Positions 1 through 7,447 of a stretch of DNA of 10,423 nt are shown piece after piece. How positions within the stretch are numbered: the stretch's first letter is position 1; the number at the start of each line of letters is the position of its first letter. The position numbers and the translations under genes were made by a program. The notes under the pieces are model-generated. The model had not been told where the DNA came from, made no database searches, and saw nothing but the letters and a program-made list of their open reading frames with translations. The stretch comes from Thermodesulfovibrionia bacterium. Its GTDB lineage: Bacteria > Nitrospirota > Thermodesulfovibrionia > UBA6902. The stretch is taken from the NCBI GenBank assembly GCA_947258735.1, contig CAMYJJ010000090.1, forward strand, positions 1-10,423, in the 5' to 3' direction.

Positions 1-947
1 CAATTCATAAAGGCAATCCTGGAAAACCTGTTGTAGTTTTTATTCACGGGCTGGCCATGGATAAGAACTTCTGGCTTGATCCGCTTGAGACAAAGGCATT
101 TGCTAAAAATGTCCCTCTGAAATACCTTGCAGCACGAAAACCACGCTTCTTACATTCAACAAATAAAATTACTATCGGCACGGTCCCTGGCAGGATTACC
201 AGCCTGTGGGGTGCAGTTATCAACGAAGGGTTCAGTACGGTCTGCTGGAGCCAGACAAGACCTGTCGGACCGATCAGTGTCGCTGTCAAAGAACTAAACA
301 ATATTGTGTTGAGAGTCAGAAAAACGTTTCCTTCCAGACCGATCGCCTTTGTCTGCCACAGCCGCGGGGGCCTGGTTGCAAGGAAGTTTATGGAATCAGG
401 ACCAAAAAGGATAAAAGCGCTTATCACCATAGCCTCTCCACATGGGGGCAGTTCACTCTCAAAAATCGGCAAATATATCGATCCACTCACAAAACCTCTT
501 AAGCCTCTCATTCCAAAGAATACGCATCTTACTGTTTCAAAGATCATCAAAAACCTGCGGGAACTGGTTGACGGCAGGGCTCTGAAGGAACTGATGCCTG
601 AATCAGCCTTTATAAGGAACCTCAAGGACGCACCGGTAAAGGGCATCCACTATGTATCTTTTGGCGGCAGGAAAACCGCGCTGTTGAATATTTATAAATG
701 GGAAAAGGTGGATGATATTGTACAGGTCAGATCAATATTAACAATTCCGGATTCACTATTTAATATTATACCTGCCTCATCACGGCCGCTGGAATTAACA
801 CCGGGCAAAGGGGACTTTATGGTAACTGCGGACAGCTCTGTCCTTCCCTGGACAACAGAGCACTATAATGTTCAGGCAAACCATTTCACCATTGCATGGA
901 ATAAAAAAGTTATAGAAAAAACACTTGAGGTTCTACGGAAGGTATGA
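1..947 (+). CDS. Alpha/beta-hydrolase fold lipase/esterase, 5' end outside window
   Basis: The reading frame is open from base 3, so the ATG at 57 is an internal Met and the true start lies before the window. About 314 residues are visible. Just before that Met the frame reads VVVFIHGLA, the strand plus HG oxyanion-hole motif of alpha/beta hydrolases. The nucleophile elbow is CHSRGG, with Ser at bases 360-362. The likely acid is Asp in GKGDF (residue 253 counted from the Met at 57), and the likely base is His in QANHFTIAW (residue 276). This order (HG, GxSxG-like elbow with C in place of the first G, GDG-like Asp, late His) fits lipases and PGAP1-like esterases that act on ester or lipid substrates. 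The substrate cannot be told. The seventy or so residues between HG and the elbow look more divergent. No downstream partner is close; a repeat-rich gap follows the TGA stop. Confidence 0.8.
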   Translation, partial: IHKGNPGKPVVVFIHGLAMDKNFWLDPLETKAFAKNVPLKYLAARKPRFLHSTNKITIGTVPGRITSLWGAVINEGFSTVCWSQTRPVGPISVAVKELNNIVLRVRKTFPSRPIAFVCHSRGGLVARKFMESGPKRIKALITIASPHGGSSLSKIGKYIDPLTKPLKPLIPKNTHLTVSKIIKNLRELVDGRALKELMPESAFIRNLKDAPVKGIHYVSFGGRKTALLNIYKWEKVDDIVQVRSILTIPDSLFNIIPASSRPLELTPGKGDFMVTADSSVLPWTTEHYNVQANHFTIAWNKKVIEKTLEVLRKV

Positions 948-984
948 CAGTATATCGAGTTCCAATCTCACTCTCGAAGACGCT

Positions 985-1144
985 GTCATTCCCACGAACA
1001 GACTGTGTCATAATTGTCATCCTGAACTTGTTTCAGGATCTCATGATTTGCAACATGCTAATAAGACGAGATTCTGAAATGAATTCAGAATGACATTAGG
1101 CACGTTTTACATATTGTGACACAGTCTGGAAGGCGGGAATCCAG
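985..1144. repeat. Older hairpin repeat split by an insertion
   Basis: The left part GTCATTCCCACGAA (985-998) and the right part GAAGGCGGGAATCCAG (1129-1144) join into a palindromic repeat with a TTCCC...GGGAA stem and a GAAG loop. This resembles the widespread dispersed repeat of the type GTCATTCCCGCGAAAGCGGGAATC. It is interrupted exactly in the loop by the element at 999-1128. The trinucleotide GAA is present on both sides (996-998 and 1129-1131), as expected for a 3-bp target duplication. Confidence 0.7.
999..1128. mobile_element. MITE-like 130-bp element with terminal inverted repeats
   Basis: The ends are CAGACTGTGTCATAAT (999-1014) and ATTGTGACACAGTCTG (1113-1128), inverted copies matching at 15 of 16 positions. 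Inside lie two further arms, 1016-1042 and 1068-1094, which match as inverted repeats at 22 of 27 positions. Each of these arms is itself a small palindrome (for example CCTGAACTTGTTTCAGG). The element has no coding capacity. It is flanked by GAA on both sides. This is the structure of a non-autonomous element moved in trans by a cut-and-paste transposase. I cannot name the parent IS family. Confidence 0.65.
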
Positions 1145-1165
1145 AATTATGAATTAAATAATCTA

Positions 1166-1190
1166 GATTCCGCATCAAGTGCGGAATGAC
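1166..1190. repeat. Dispersed hairpin repeat, ATTCCGCA stem
   Basis: ATTCCGCA (1167-1174) and TGCGGAAT (1180-1187) form a perfect 8-bp stem with the loop TCAAG, followed by GAC. It belongs to the same general class of short palindromes ending in GAATGAC as the neighbouring repeats. It lies just beyond the 3' end of the small minus-strand gene. There is no run of T on either side, so it is a poor intrinsic terminator. Confidence 0.6.
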
Positions 1191-1226
1191 AACAAAAGCC
1201 GATGCAGCTTTAGTCTAAACTCAATA

Positions 1227-1622
1227 CTACCCATAATACAACTTCATCTCTTCCCTGCCGATGATCCTGCCCTTTGTCCTTTTTTTGTGAAAAACACAGT
1301 TATTTTCCTGATCAACCTCGAGCCAGTCACACGGGAAGGTCGGTTCAGTATCCGTAGAATCAATCACACACATGTCCTTCCATTTTCTCTTTCCATTCCC
1401 CTCAAAATATGGTACCAGGCCTTTCTGCTGCCAGAACAGGATCAGCGTTTCCATCTCATCAGGGTTCATGGTCCCGTCACGGAAGAGATGCATATCATGC
1501 CAGAAATTCTCACCAAACTTGGCCTGGTGATGGTTACGAAAGAGATCAAAGCCCCCGGGATAGCAGAGGTCGATCTGCTTGATCGGGATGATTAGATTTA
1601 TATGTTCAAGTTTTATGGCCAT
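1227..1622 (-). CDS. Conserved-looking small cytosolic protein of unknown function, 131 aa
   Basis: I do not recognise a named family. The protein starts MAIKLEHINLIIPIKQIDL and is rich in charged and aromatic residues. Notable segments are CYPGGFDLFRNHH (about residues 20-32), FWHDMHLFRDGTMNPDEME (about 40-58), PCDWLEVDQ and a C-terminal GRIIGREEMKLYYG. There is no signal peptide or membrane segment, so a soluble protein is likely. The minus strand is preferred over the overlapping plus-strand frame because its residue composition and motif-like tryptophan, histidine and aspartate clusters look protein-like, while the plus frame starts inside a repeat. The ribosome site is weak (AGG about 11 bases before ATG). 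It points away from ahcY's end of the gap and has no obvious operon partner. Confidence 0.6.
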   Translation of the reverse strand: MAIKLEHINLIIPIKQIDLCYPGGFDLFRNHHQAKFGENFWHDMHLFRDGTMNPDEMETLILFWQQKGLVPYFEGNGKRKWKDMCVIDSTDTEPTFPCDWLEVDQENNCVFHKKRTKGRIIGREEMKLYYG

Positions 1623-1690
1623 TTTCTATGTAACCTGCATGTTTATATAGTAATGAGAGTCGCTGTATGAACTTGGTTTGTTTATAATCC

Positions 1691-1732
1691 TGTCATTCCA
1701 GCAGCCTGCCGGCAGGCAGGTCCGGCATGACA
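1691..1732. repeat. Nested palindromic repeat (TGTCATTCC...ATGACA)
   Basis: The outer arms TGTCATTCC (1691-1699) and GGCATGACA (1724-1732) match as inverted copies at 8 of 9 positions. Inside sits GCCTGCCGGCAGGC (1704-1717), a perfect 14-bp palindrome followed by AGG. The high GC of the inner block contrasts with the AT-rich surroundings and looks like a second repeat placed within the first. The rest of 1623-1776 shows no gene. Confidence 0.6.
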
Positions 1733-1776
1733 ACCTAATGAATTTTATACTCAAACACTAATAATAGGAAGATTGC

Positions 1777-1811
1777 AAAAAAACAAAGGGACAGAGAAAC
1801 CCTGCCCCTTT
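1777..1811 (-). terminator. Rho-independent terminator of ahcY
   Basis: Read on the minus strand, AAAGGGGCAG pairs with CTGTCCCTTT in a 10-bp stem with one G-U wobble and a 7-base loop. A G and seven T follow directly. The stem lies about 20 bases after the ahcY stop codon. This is a textbook intrinsic terminator. Confidence 0.85.
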
Positions 1812-1831
1812 TCCATGTATTCTTTCATTGA

Positions 1832-3262
1832 TTAATATCTGTAATGCTCCGGCTTGTACGGTCCATCAACAGGCACTCCAATGTAGTCCGCCTGTTCCTG
1901 TGTCAGTCTTGTCAGCTTTACACCGATTTTCTCGAGGTGGAGTCTTGCGACTTCCTCATCAAGCTTCTTGGAAAGCCGGTAGACCTTCTTTTCATACACA
2001 TCCTTGTTTTCCCAGAGGTCGATCTGGGCAAGTGTCTGGTTGGTAAAGCTGTTGGACATGACAAATGAAGGATGTCCGGTTGCACAGCCAAGGTTTACCA
2101 GTCTTCCTTCAGCAAGGAGAAATATTGAATGTCCTTCAGGGAAAACATATTTATCGACCTGGGGCTTAATCTCAACCTGCTTAATCCCCGGGTACGCATT
2201 AAGTTTGTCAACCTGTATCTCATTATCAAAATGTCCGATGTTGCAGACAATCGCCTGGTCTTTCATCTTTGCCATGTGTTCAATCTTTATAATGTCTTTG
2301 TTTCCGGTTGTAGTAACATAAAGATCGCCTTCTCCAAGCGTGTCTTCGATCGGCGCAACTTCATACCCTTCCATCGCTGCCTGCAGTGCACATATGGGAT
2401 CGATTTCAGTGACGATAACTCTTGAACCATACTCCTTCAGTGACTGGGCACATCCTTTACCGACATCTCCATACCCGCATACAACAGAGACTTTTCCGGC
2501 AAGCATGACATCTGTAGCTCTTTTGATGCCATCGGCAAGAGACTCTCTGCAGCCATAGAGGTTATCAAATTTGGATTTTGTAACAGAGTCATTCACATTG
2601 ATCGCGGGTATAAGCAGCGTCCCGTTATTCATCATTTCATACAGTCTGTGAACCCCGGTAGTTGTTTCTTCACTTACGCCTTTCCATTCCGGAACAACCT
2701 TATGCCACCTCTGATTATCTTCAGCAAGGAGCTTCTTCAGCAATGCATTGATTATTTTCAATTCATTATTATCAGTCGGTTCATCAAGAATAGAGGCATT
2801 ATTTTCAGCTTCATACCCCCTGTGTATAAAAAGGGTAGCATCACCGCCATCGTCAACTATCAACTGGGGGCCTTTGCCTCCCGGGAACGTCAATGCTTCA
2901 TTCGTACACCACCAGTATTCCTCGAGTGTTTCACCCTTCCATGCAAACACCGGCACACCTGCTGCCGCAATAGCTGCTGCCGCATGGTCCTGGGTTGAAA
3001 AAATATTGCAGCTCGCCCACCTCACATCAGCGCCAAGAGCAACGAGGGTTTCGATCAGAACAGCTGTCTGAATGGTCATATGCAATGAACCGGACACCCT
3101 GACTCCCGTTAAGGGCTTATCTGCAGCATGCTTTGCCCTCACTGACATCAGGCCGGGCATTTCCTTCTCGGCAATCTCTATTTCCTTCCTGCCCCATTCC
3201 GCGAGGCTGATATCAGCAACTTTAAAGTCATTTGTTTTCTTCTCATCTATTGTTGTAGCCAT
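1832..3262 (-). CDS. ahcY: Adenosylhomocysteinase (S-adenosyl-L-homocysteine hydrolase)
   Basis: This NAD-dependent cytosolic enzyme reversibly splits S-adenosylhomocysteine, the by-product and inhibitor of SAM-dependent methylation, into adenosine and homocysteine. The 476-residue protein shows family motifs: [13 protein letters not shown] near residue 61, [14 protein letters not shown] at 86-99, [13 protein letters not shown] at 107-119, the NAD-binding loop GYGDVGKG at 263-270, and the C-terminal KPEHYRY whose Lys and Tyr reach the cofactor of the partner subunit. It is longer than the human enzyme (432) because of an extra segment around residues 150-190, as in many bacterial and plant forms. 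The start is the ATG at 3262, not an upstream in-frame ATG at 3289, because AAGGAGGAG sits six bases before it. It follows metK on the same strand, so both act in the methyl cycle. Confidence 0.97.
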   Translation of the reverse strand: MATTIDEKKTNDFKVADISLAEWGRKEIEIAEKEMPGLMSVRAKHAADKPLTGVRVSGSLHMTIQTAVLIETLVALGADVRWASCNIFSTQDHAAAAIAAAGVPVFAWKGETLEEYWWCTNEALTFPGGKGPQLIVDDGGDATLFIHRGYEAENNASILDEPTDNNELKIINALLKKLLAEDNQRWHKVVPEWKGVSEETTTGVHRLYEMMNNGTLLIPAINVNDSVTKSKFDNLYGCRESLADGIKRATDVMLAGKVSVVCGYGDVGKGCAQSLKEYGSRVIVTEIDPICALQAAMEGYEVAPIEDTLGEGDLYVTTTGNKDIIKIEHMAKMKDQAIVCNIGHFDNEIQVDKLNAYPGIKQVEIKPQVDKYVFPEGHSIFLLAEGRLVNLGCATGHPSFVMSNSFTNQTLAQIDLWENKDVYEKKVYRLSKKLDEEVARLHLEKIGVKLTRLTQEQADYIGVPVDGPYKPEHYRY

Positions 3263-3267
3263 TGGTA

Positions 3268-3277
3268 CTCCTCCTTT
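3268..3277 (-). promoter_or_regulatory. Ribosome binding site fixing the ahcY start
   Basis: On the minus strand AAAGGAGGAG precedes ATG (3262) by about five bases. It lies inside the longer frame that would begin at 3289, so the shorter start is the right one. Confidence 0.85.
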
Positions 3278-3402
3278 ATTTAATATCAAAAAAACGATTA
3301 TTTCCCATGTTAATTCCTGACCGGCACATGCACAACCATAAATTATGTCCTCTGGAACTTATGGTCCTGTATTGTTTGGAGAAATTATCGTAGAAAACGG
3401 TC

Positions 3403-3444
3403 AATAAAAATAACTGGCGAGCAGGACAGTTGTTCCCGCTCGCC
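3403..3444 (-). terminator. Terminator hairpin downstream of metK
   Basis: On the minus strand GGCGAGCGGGA pairs with TCCTGCTCGCC (3416-3444; 11 bp including one G-U) around a 7-base loop. It is followed by AGTTATTTTTATTG, a broken T-run. It lies about 30 bases after the metK stop. The imperfect T-tract may allow read-through into ahcY. The remaining 3263-3402 leader holds a weaker hairpin (3335-3341 with 3359-3365) and no convincing promoter. Confidence 0.7.
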
Positions 3445-3473
3445 TTTCCTGTCATTATCCAGTGATTATCAAA

Positions 3474-4634
3474 TTATTTTGCATCATTCTTGAGTGTTTC
3501 TGCCATATCTGTTTTTTCCCAGGGAAATCCCATGTCTTCTCTGCCGAAGTGACCATATGAAGCAGTGGGTTCGTATATGGGCCGCAACAGATCCAGCATG
3601 GTAATCAGCCCTCTCGGCCTTAAATCAAAGTGTTTACGAATAAGCTCTATAATCCTGGAATCCTCGATCTTGCCTGTACCGAATGTCTCAATATCTATAG
3701 AGGTCGGTTCAGCAACGCCGATAGCATAGGAAACCTGGATCTCACAGCGGTCTGCAAGTCCTGCAGCAACAATGTTCTTTGCAACATAGCGGGTAGCATA
3801 GGCAGCAGAGCGGTCTACTTTTGATGGGTCCTTACCTGAGAATGCACCTCCGCCATGATGGGCAGCTCCCCCATACGTGTCTACAATTATTTTCCGGCCA
3901 GTAACACCACAGTCACCGACAGGGCCGCCAATAACAAAGCGTCCCGTTGGATTAATGTGATATTTGGTGTCGTTGTTTATCCATTCCTTCGGTAATACAG
4001 GCATGATAATATCATCCATTACAGCTTCCTGCAGGGCTTTGTACTCTATGTCAGGTGAATGCTGGGTAGAAAGCACAACCGCTTCAATACCAACCGGCTT
4101 GCCGTCTTCATAGCGGAACGTTACCTGGCTCTTTGCATCAGGACGGAGCCATGGCAGTGTGCCGTTTTTACGGACTTCTGCCTGGCGCTGCATAAGACGG
4201 TGAGCATATGTTATCGGTGCAGGCATAAGCACGTCAGTCTCATTTGTTGCGTATCCGAACATGATACCCTGGTCTCCTGCTCCCTGTTCATGGTCGGCTG
4301 ATTCATCAACACCCATGGCTATATCTGCCGATTGTTTATCAATGGAGGTAAGCACTGCACATGATTCCCAGTCAAATCCCATGTCTGAATGGTTATACCC
4401 TATCTCTCTTACTTTATTACGAACAATCTCATGCATATCAATCCATGCAGTGGTAGTTATTTCTCCGGATATTAATACCATCCCTGTATTAACAAGAGTT
4501 TCGCAGGCTACACGGGATGCCGTGTCCTGCTTAAAGATTGCATCAAGGATTGAATCTGAGATCTGATCAGCCACTTTATCAGGATGTCCCTCTGATACAG
4601 ACTCAGATGTAAATACGTGATTCCTTTTGATCAT
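3474..4634 (-). CDS. metK: S-adenosylmethionine synthase (methionine adenosyltransferase)
   Basis: This cytosolic enzyme makes S-adenosylmethionine from methionine and ATP, releasing phosphate and pyrophosphate. The 386-residue length is normal for the family. Motifs seen are [14 protein letters not shown] (residues 14-27, with the catalytic His17), signature 1 [12 protein letters not shown] (118-129), and signature 2 [19 protein letters not shown] (261-279) which holds the phosphate-binding Lys. The C-terminus contains [13 protein letters not shown]. The start is the ATG at 4634, not the in-frame ATG at 4658, because GGAGG lies seven bases before it. The promoter just upstream leaves a leader of only about 30 bases, so a SAM riboswitch is excluded there. 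The downstream neighbour ahcY clears the product of SAM-using methyltransferases. Confidence 0.97.
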   Translation of the reverse strand: MIKRNHVFTSESVSEGHPDKVADQISDSILDAIFKQDTASRVACETLVNTGMVLISGEITTTAWIDMHEIVRNKVREIGYNHSDMGFDWESCAVLTSIDKQSADIAMGVDESADHEQGAGDQGIMFGYATNETDVLMPAPITYAHRLMQRQAEVRKNGTLPWLRPDAKSQVTFRYEDGKPVGIEAVVLSTQHSPDIEYKALQEAVMDDIIMPVLPKEWINNDTKYHINPTGRFVIGGPVGDCGVTGRKIIVDTYGGAAHHGGGAFSGKDPSKVDRSAAYATRYVAKNIVAAGLADRCEIQVSYAIGVAEPTSIDIETFGTGKIEDSRIIELIRKHFDLRPRGLITMLDLLRPIYEPTASYGHFGREDMGFPWEKTDMAETLKNDAK

Positions 4635-4641
4635 AGACTTA

Positions 4642-4646
4642 CCTCC
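4642..4646 (-). promoter_or_regulatory. Ribosome binding site fixing the metK start
   Basis: GGAGG on the minus strand, seven bases before ATG at 4634. It falls inside the alternative longer frame beginning at 4658 and so decides for the shorter start. Confidence 0.85.
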
Positions 4647-4669
4647 ATTAAATTTCAAAAAAGTCTTAT

Positions 4670-4699
4670 ATTATAATATTTTTTTATACTTTGTTGCAA
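4670..4699 (-). promoter_or_regulatory. Sigma-70-type promoter of metK
   Basis: On the minus strand a -35 box TTGCAA (4694-4699) is followed after 18 bases by a perfect -10 box TATAAT (4670-4675). The spacer is very AT-rich. The predicted transcript starts near 4663, about 30 bases before the metK ATG. Confidence 0.7.
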
Positions 4700-4737
4700 T
4701 ATTATTTACAATTTGTTTTATTCTGGTTATATCTCAT

Positions 4738-4765
4738 TTCAAACAGGTCCCATTCATGGTATAGT
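4738..4765 (+). promoter_or_regulatory. Probable promoter of the uvrA-apbE operon
   Basis: TTCAAA (4738-4743), a 16-base spacer and TATAGT (4760-4765) match the sigma-70 consensus at 4 of 6 and 5 of 6 positions. It is divergent to the metK promoter and 33 bases before the GTG start. Confidence 0.5.
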
Positions 4766-4797
4766 AAAAATTCAATCTTATTTATCAGGACGTTATC

Positions 4798-7311
4798 GTG
4801 CTAAACAGTATTGTCATCAAAGGCGCCAGGGTACACAATCTAAAAAATATTAATCTTGAGATTCCCCGCAACAGCCTCGTGGTTATTACAGGACCGTCCG
4901 GATCGGGCAAGTCATCACTTGCATTTGATACCATCTTTGCAGAAGGCCAGAGACGCTATATGGAAAGCCTGTCAGCATATGCAAGACAGTTTCTACATCA
5001 GATGCAAAAGCCTGATGTGGACTCTATTGAAGGCCTCTCCCCTTCGATTGCCATAGAACAGAAGACCAACGTGAAAAGCCTGCGCTCCACAGTCGGGACG
5101 ATTACCGAAATATATGATTATTTAAGGGTCGCATACACAAGAATAGGTGACATGGCCTGCTACAGATGCGGCAGTCCTGTAGCAACCCAGAATGCCCAGC
5201 AGATCATTGAATCCCTTTCCGCCCTTCCTGAAGGGACCCGTATCCAGGTTCTTTCACCAATAGTGATGGGGAGGAAAGGAGAATATAAAAAAGAGCTCTC
5301 TGAAGCGAGAAAAAATGGTTTTATAAGGGCCAGGATAGACGGAGAGATTGTAGACATAACAAAAGAAGTAAAACTGAACAGATATAAAAGACATAATCTG
5401 GATATCGTGATTGACAGGCTTATCATCAAACCCGGGATTGATAAACATATTTCAAGGGCCATCGCACATGCAACTGATGTTACAGATTCGATTATTGTAC
5501 ATATTATTGAGGAAGACCAGGACCTGTTTTTCAGTACAAAACTTGCCTGCCCGAAATGCAGCATCAATTATCCTGAGATAAGCCCGAGGGTATTCTCATT
5601 TAACAGTCCGTTCGGCGCCTGTCCCACATGCAGGGGTCTGGGCATAAACAGGGCAGACGAAGAGTTGGATAATCAAGACAAGGCTGATACATGTCCGGAC
5701 TGTAACGGATACAGGCTCCGTAAAGAGGCCCTGTCTGTAAAAATCAATGGCCTGAATATCACCGAACTTTCGATGCTCCCGATCAAAGAGATAATCCTCT
5801 TTCTGAAAAACCTGAAGCTTTCAAAAACAGATCAGATGATCGCCTCAAAAGTCATGAAAGAGACACAGGAAAGGCTCCATTTCCTTAATAAGGTAGGACT
5901 TGGCTACCTTACTCTTGACAGGACCGCAGTTTCCTTATCAAGCGGTGAGGAGCAGAGGATCAAACTTGCTACCCAGGTAGGGTCTTCCCTGTCCGGGGTC
6001 CTTTATATATTTGATGAGCCCAGCATCGGACTGCATCCAAGGGACTGTGACAAACTGCTCGACAGTCTTTGTGAACTGAGGGAAATGGAGAACACCGTAA
6101 TAGTTGTTGAACATGACGAGGAAACAATGAAAAGGGCTGACCATATCATTGATATGGGGCCCGCTGCCGGTACGCATGGCGGCCAGATAGTTTCAGAAGG
6201 AAGCTATGACCATGTGTTCAATGATTCAAACTCTCTGACAGGATCTTATTTACGTGGGCTATTATCAATCCCTGTCCCTGTGCAGAGAAGGAAACCAAAA
6301 GATGTTATTACAATCAGGGGAGCAAGAGAATTCAGCCTTAAAAACCTTAAGGTGAAGATTCCGCTTGGCGTATTCACCTGTGTTACCGGTGTTTCCGGTT
6401 CCTGTAAAAGCACCCTCATAATAGAAATTCTTTATAAGGCCCTTGCACAAAAACTCTATTCATCAAAAGAAACTCCCGGAGAGTTTGACAACATAAAAGG
6501 GATCGAAAAAATTGACAAGGTCATTGATATTGACCAGTCACCCCTTGGCAGGACCCCCCGTTCCAATCCCGCAACCTACACCGGCATCTTTTCACTCGTG
6601 AGAACCCTCTTCTCCATGGTGCCTGACTCAAGGGTCAGGGGGTATAAGCCGGGCAGGTTCAGCTTTAATGTACAGGGAGGAAGGTGCGAGGAGTGCAAAG
6701 GTGATGGACTGGTGAAAATGTCAATGCATTTCCTGCCTGATCTATATATTCCATGCGATACATGCAAAGGGACCCGGTACAACAGGGAGACCCTTGAAAT
6801 CCGGTATAAAGGGAAAAATATATCTGATGTCTTAAACATGACCGTGTCCCAGGCAATTGAGTTTTTTGAAGCAGTTCCCCAGCTAAAAAGAAAACTCACC
6901 ACCCTTGAGAGAGTGGGCCTTGGCTATATACATCTCGGTCAGTCAGCAACAACCCTGTCAGGAGGAGAGGCCCAGAGGGCCAAACTGTCCCGGGAGCTGA
7001 GCAAAAAAGCTACCGGCAATACTCTCTTTATTCTTGATGAACCAACAACAGGGCTGCATTTTATTGATATACAGAAACTCCTTGAGGTGCTTGGAGCCCT
7101 TGTGGACGCCGGCAACACCGTCATTGTGATCGAGCATAACCTTGATATCATCAAGAGTGCAGATTATATCATTGACCTCGGCCCGGAAAGCGGTGATGAC
7201 GGAGGAGAGGTGGTAGCATCGGGCACACCTGAGGAGATATCTGCCAATCCGAAATCTCATACAGGGAGATTTCTGAAAGAAAAACTTAAGTCAGTAGCTA
7301 GTAGTCAGTAG
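4798..7311 (+). CDS. uvrA: UvrA-family excision-repair ATPase, short form without insertion domain
   Basis: UvrA is the damage-sensing ATPase of nucleotide excision repair; it binds DNA and loads UvrB. The protein has 837 residues against about 940 in E. coli UvrA. Seen in order: Walker A GPSGSGKS (32-39); a region from CYRC (121-124) to about 245 matching the UvrB-binding domain; a zinc module with Cys 251, 254, 275 and 278; CPDC (299-302); signature I LSSGEEQR (380-387); Walker B with Asp406-Glu407; second Walker A GVSGSCKS (531-538); zinc module Cys 630, 633, 653 and 656; signature [10 protein letters not shown] (720-727); Walker B with Asp747-Glu748. Only about 20 residues separate Cys278 and Cys299, where E. 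coli has about 125, so the length deficit is essentially the missing DNA-contacting insertion domain. The start is GTG, with AGGA seven bases upstream. It may be a second UvrA paralogue rather than the main one. apbE follows 12 bases later. Confidence 0.9.
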   Translation: MLNSIVIKGARVHNLKNINLEIPRNSLVVITGPSGSGKSSLAFDTIFAEGQRRYMESLSAYARQFLHQMQKPDVDSIEGLSPSIAIEQKTNVKSLRSTVGTITEIYDYLRVAYTRIGDMACYRCGSPVATQNAQQIIESLSALPEGTRIQVLSPIVMGRKGEYKKELSEARKNGFIRARIDGEIVDITKEVKLNRYKRHNLDIVIDRLIIKPGIDKHISRAIAHATDVTDSIIVHIIEEDQDLFFSTKLACPKCSINYPEISPRVFSFNSPFGACPTCRGLGINRADEELDNQDKADTCPDCNGYRLRKEALSVKINGLNITELSMLPIKEIILFLKNLKLSKTDQMIASKVMKETQERLHFLNKVGLGYLTLDRTAVSLSSGEEQRIKLATQVGSSLSGVLYIFDEPSIGLHPRDCDKLLDSLCELREMENTVIVVEHDEETMKRADHIIDMGPAAGTHGGQIVSEGSYDHVFNDSNSLTGSYLRGLLSIPVPVQRRKPKDVITIRGAREFSLKNLKVKIPLGVFTCVTGVSGSCKSTLIIEILYKALAQKLYSSKETPGEFDNIKGIEKIDKVIDIDQSPLGRTPRSNPATYTGIFSLVRTLFSMVPDSRVRGYKPGRFSFNVQGGRCEECKGDGLVKMSMHFLPDLYIPCDTCKGTRYNRETLEIRYKGKNISDVLNMTVSQAIEFFEAVPQLKRKLTTLERVGLGYIHLGQSATTLSGGEAQRAKLSRELSKKATGNTLFILDEPTTGLHFIDIQKLLEVLGALVDAGNTVIVIEHNLDIIKSADYIIDLGPESGDDGGEVVASGTPEEISANPKSHTGRFLKEKLKSVASSQ

Positions 7312-7447
7312 ACAGGAGACAGGATGCAGGAGAGTATAGATATGAACTTAGGAACAAAGAACAAAGAACAAAGATTTGAAAACAAAAAAAACAATTCTGC
7401 ATCCCGATTTTTTTTAGTCTTTGCTCTTTGCTCTTTATTCTTAGTTC
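7289..7447. repeat. Composite low-complexity and inverted repeat across the uvrA-apbE junction
   Basis: AGTCAGTAG occurs twice (7289-7297, 7303-7311) and runs into GACAGGAGACAGGATGCAGGAG (described by its units GACAGGA and GCAGGAG). Next come a left arm of repeated GAACAAA units (7344-7374) and, after 43 bases with A- and T-runs, its inverted copy built of CTCTTTG units (7418-7447). The arms match at about 26 of 31 positions with one gap. The tract contains the last codons of uvrA, the apbE ribosome site and start, and the ApbE signal peptide. Confidence 0.75.

Noticed and set aside
44..646. Minus-strand frame of 200 codons opposite the hydrolase
   Set aside because: The plus strand carries clear HG, CHSRGG, Asp and His hydrolase motifs; the minus frame is a shadow.
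1179..1595. Plus-strand frame of 138 codons opposite the small minus-strand gene
   Set aside because: It begins inside the hairpin repeat at 1167-1187, lacks a ribosome site, and its product has no protein-like motifs, while the minus-strand product does.
3263..3415. SAH riboswitch upstream of ahcY
   Set aside because: The leader holds only a weak 7-bp hairpin (3335-3341 with 3359-3365) and I do not see the conserved SAH-aptamer core.
4635..4797. SAM riboswitch upstream of metK
   Set aside because: The TATAAT box at 4670-4675 leaves a leader of about 30 bases, too short, and no SAM-aptamer pattern is visible.
4798..7311. Deinococcus-type UvrA2 lacking the UvrB-binding domain
   Set aside because: Residues about 121-245 ([29 protein letters not shown]) match the UvrB-binding domain, so it is present; the missing piece is the insertion domain.
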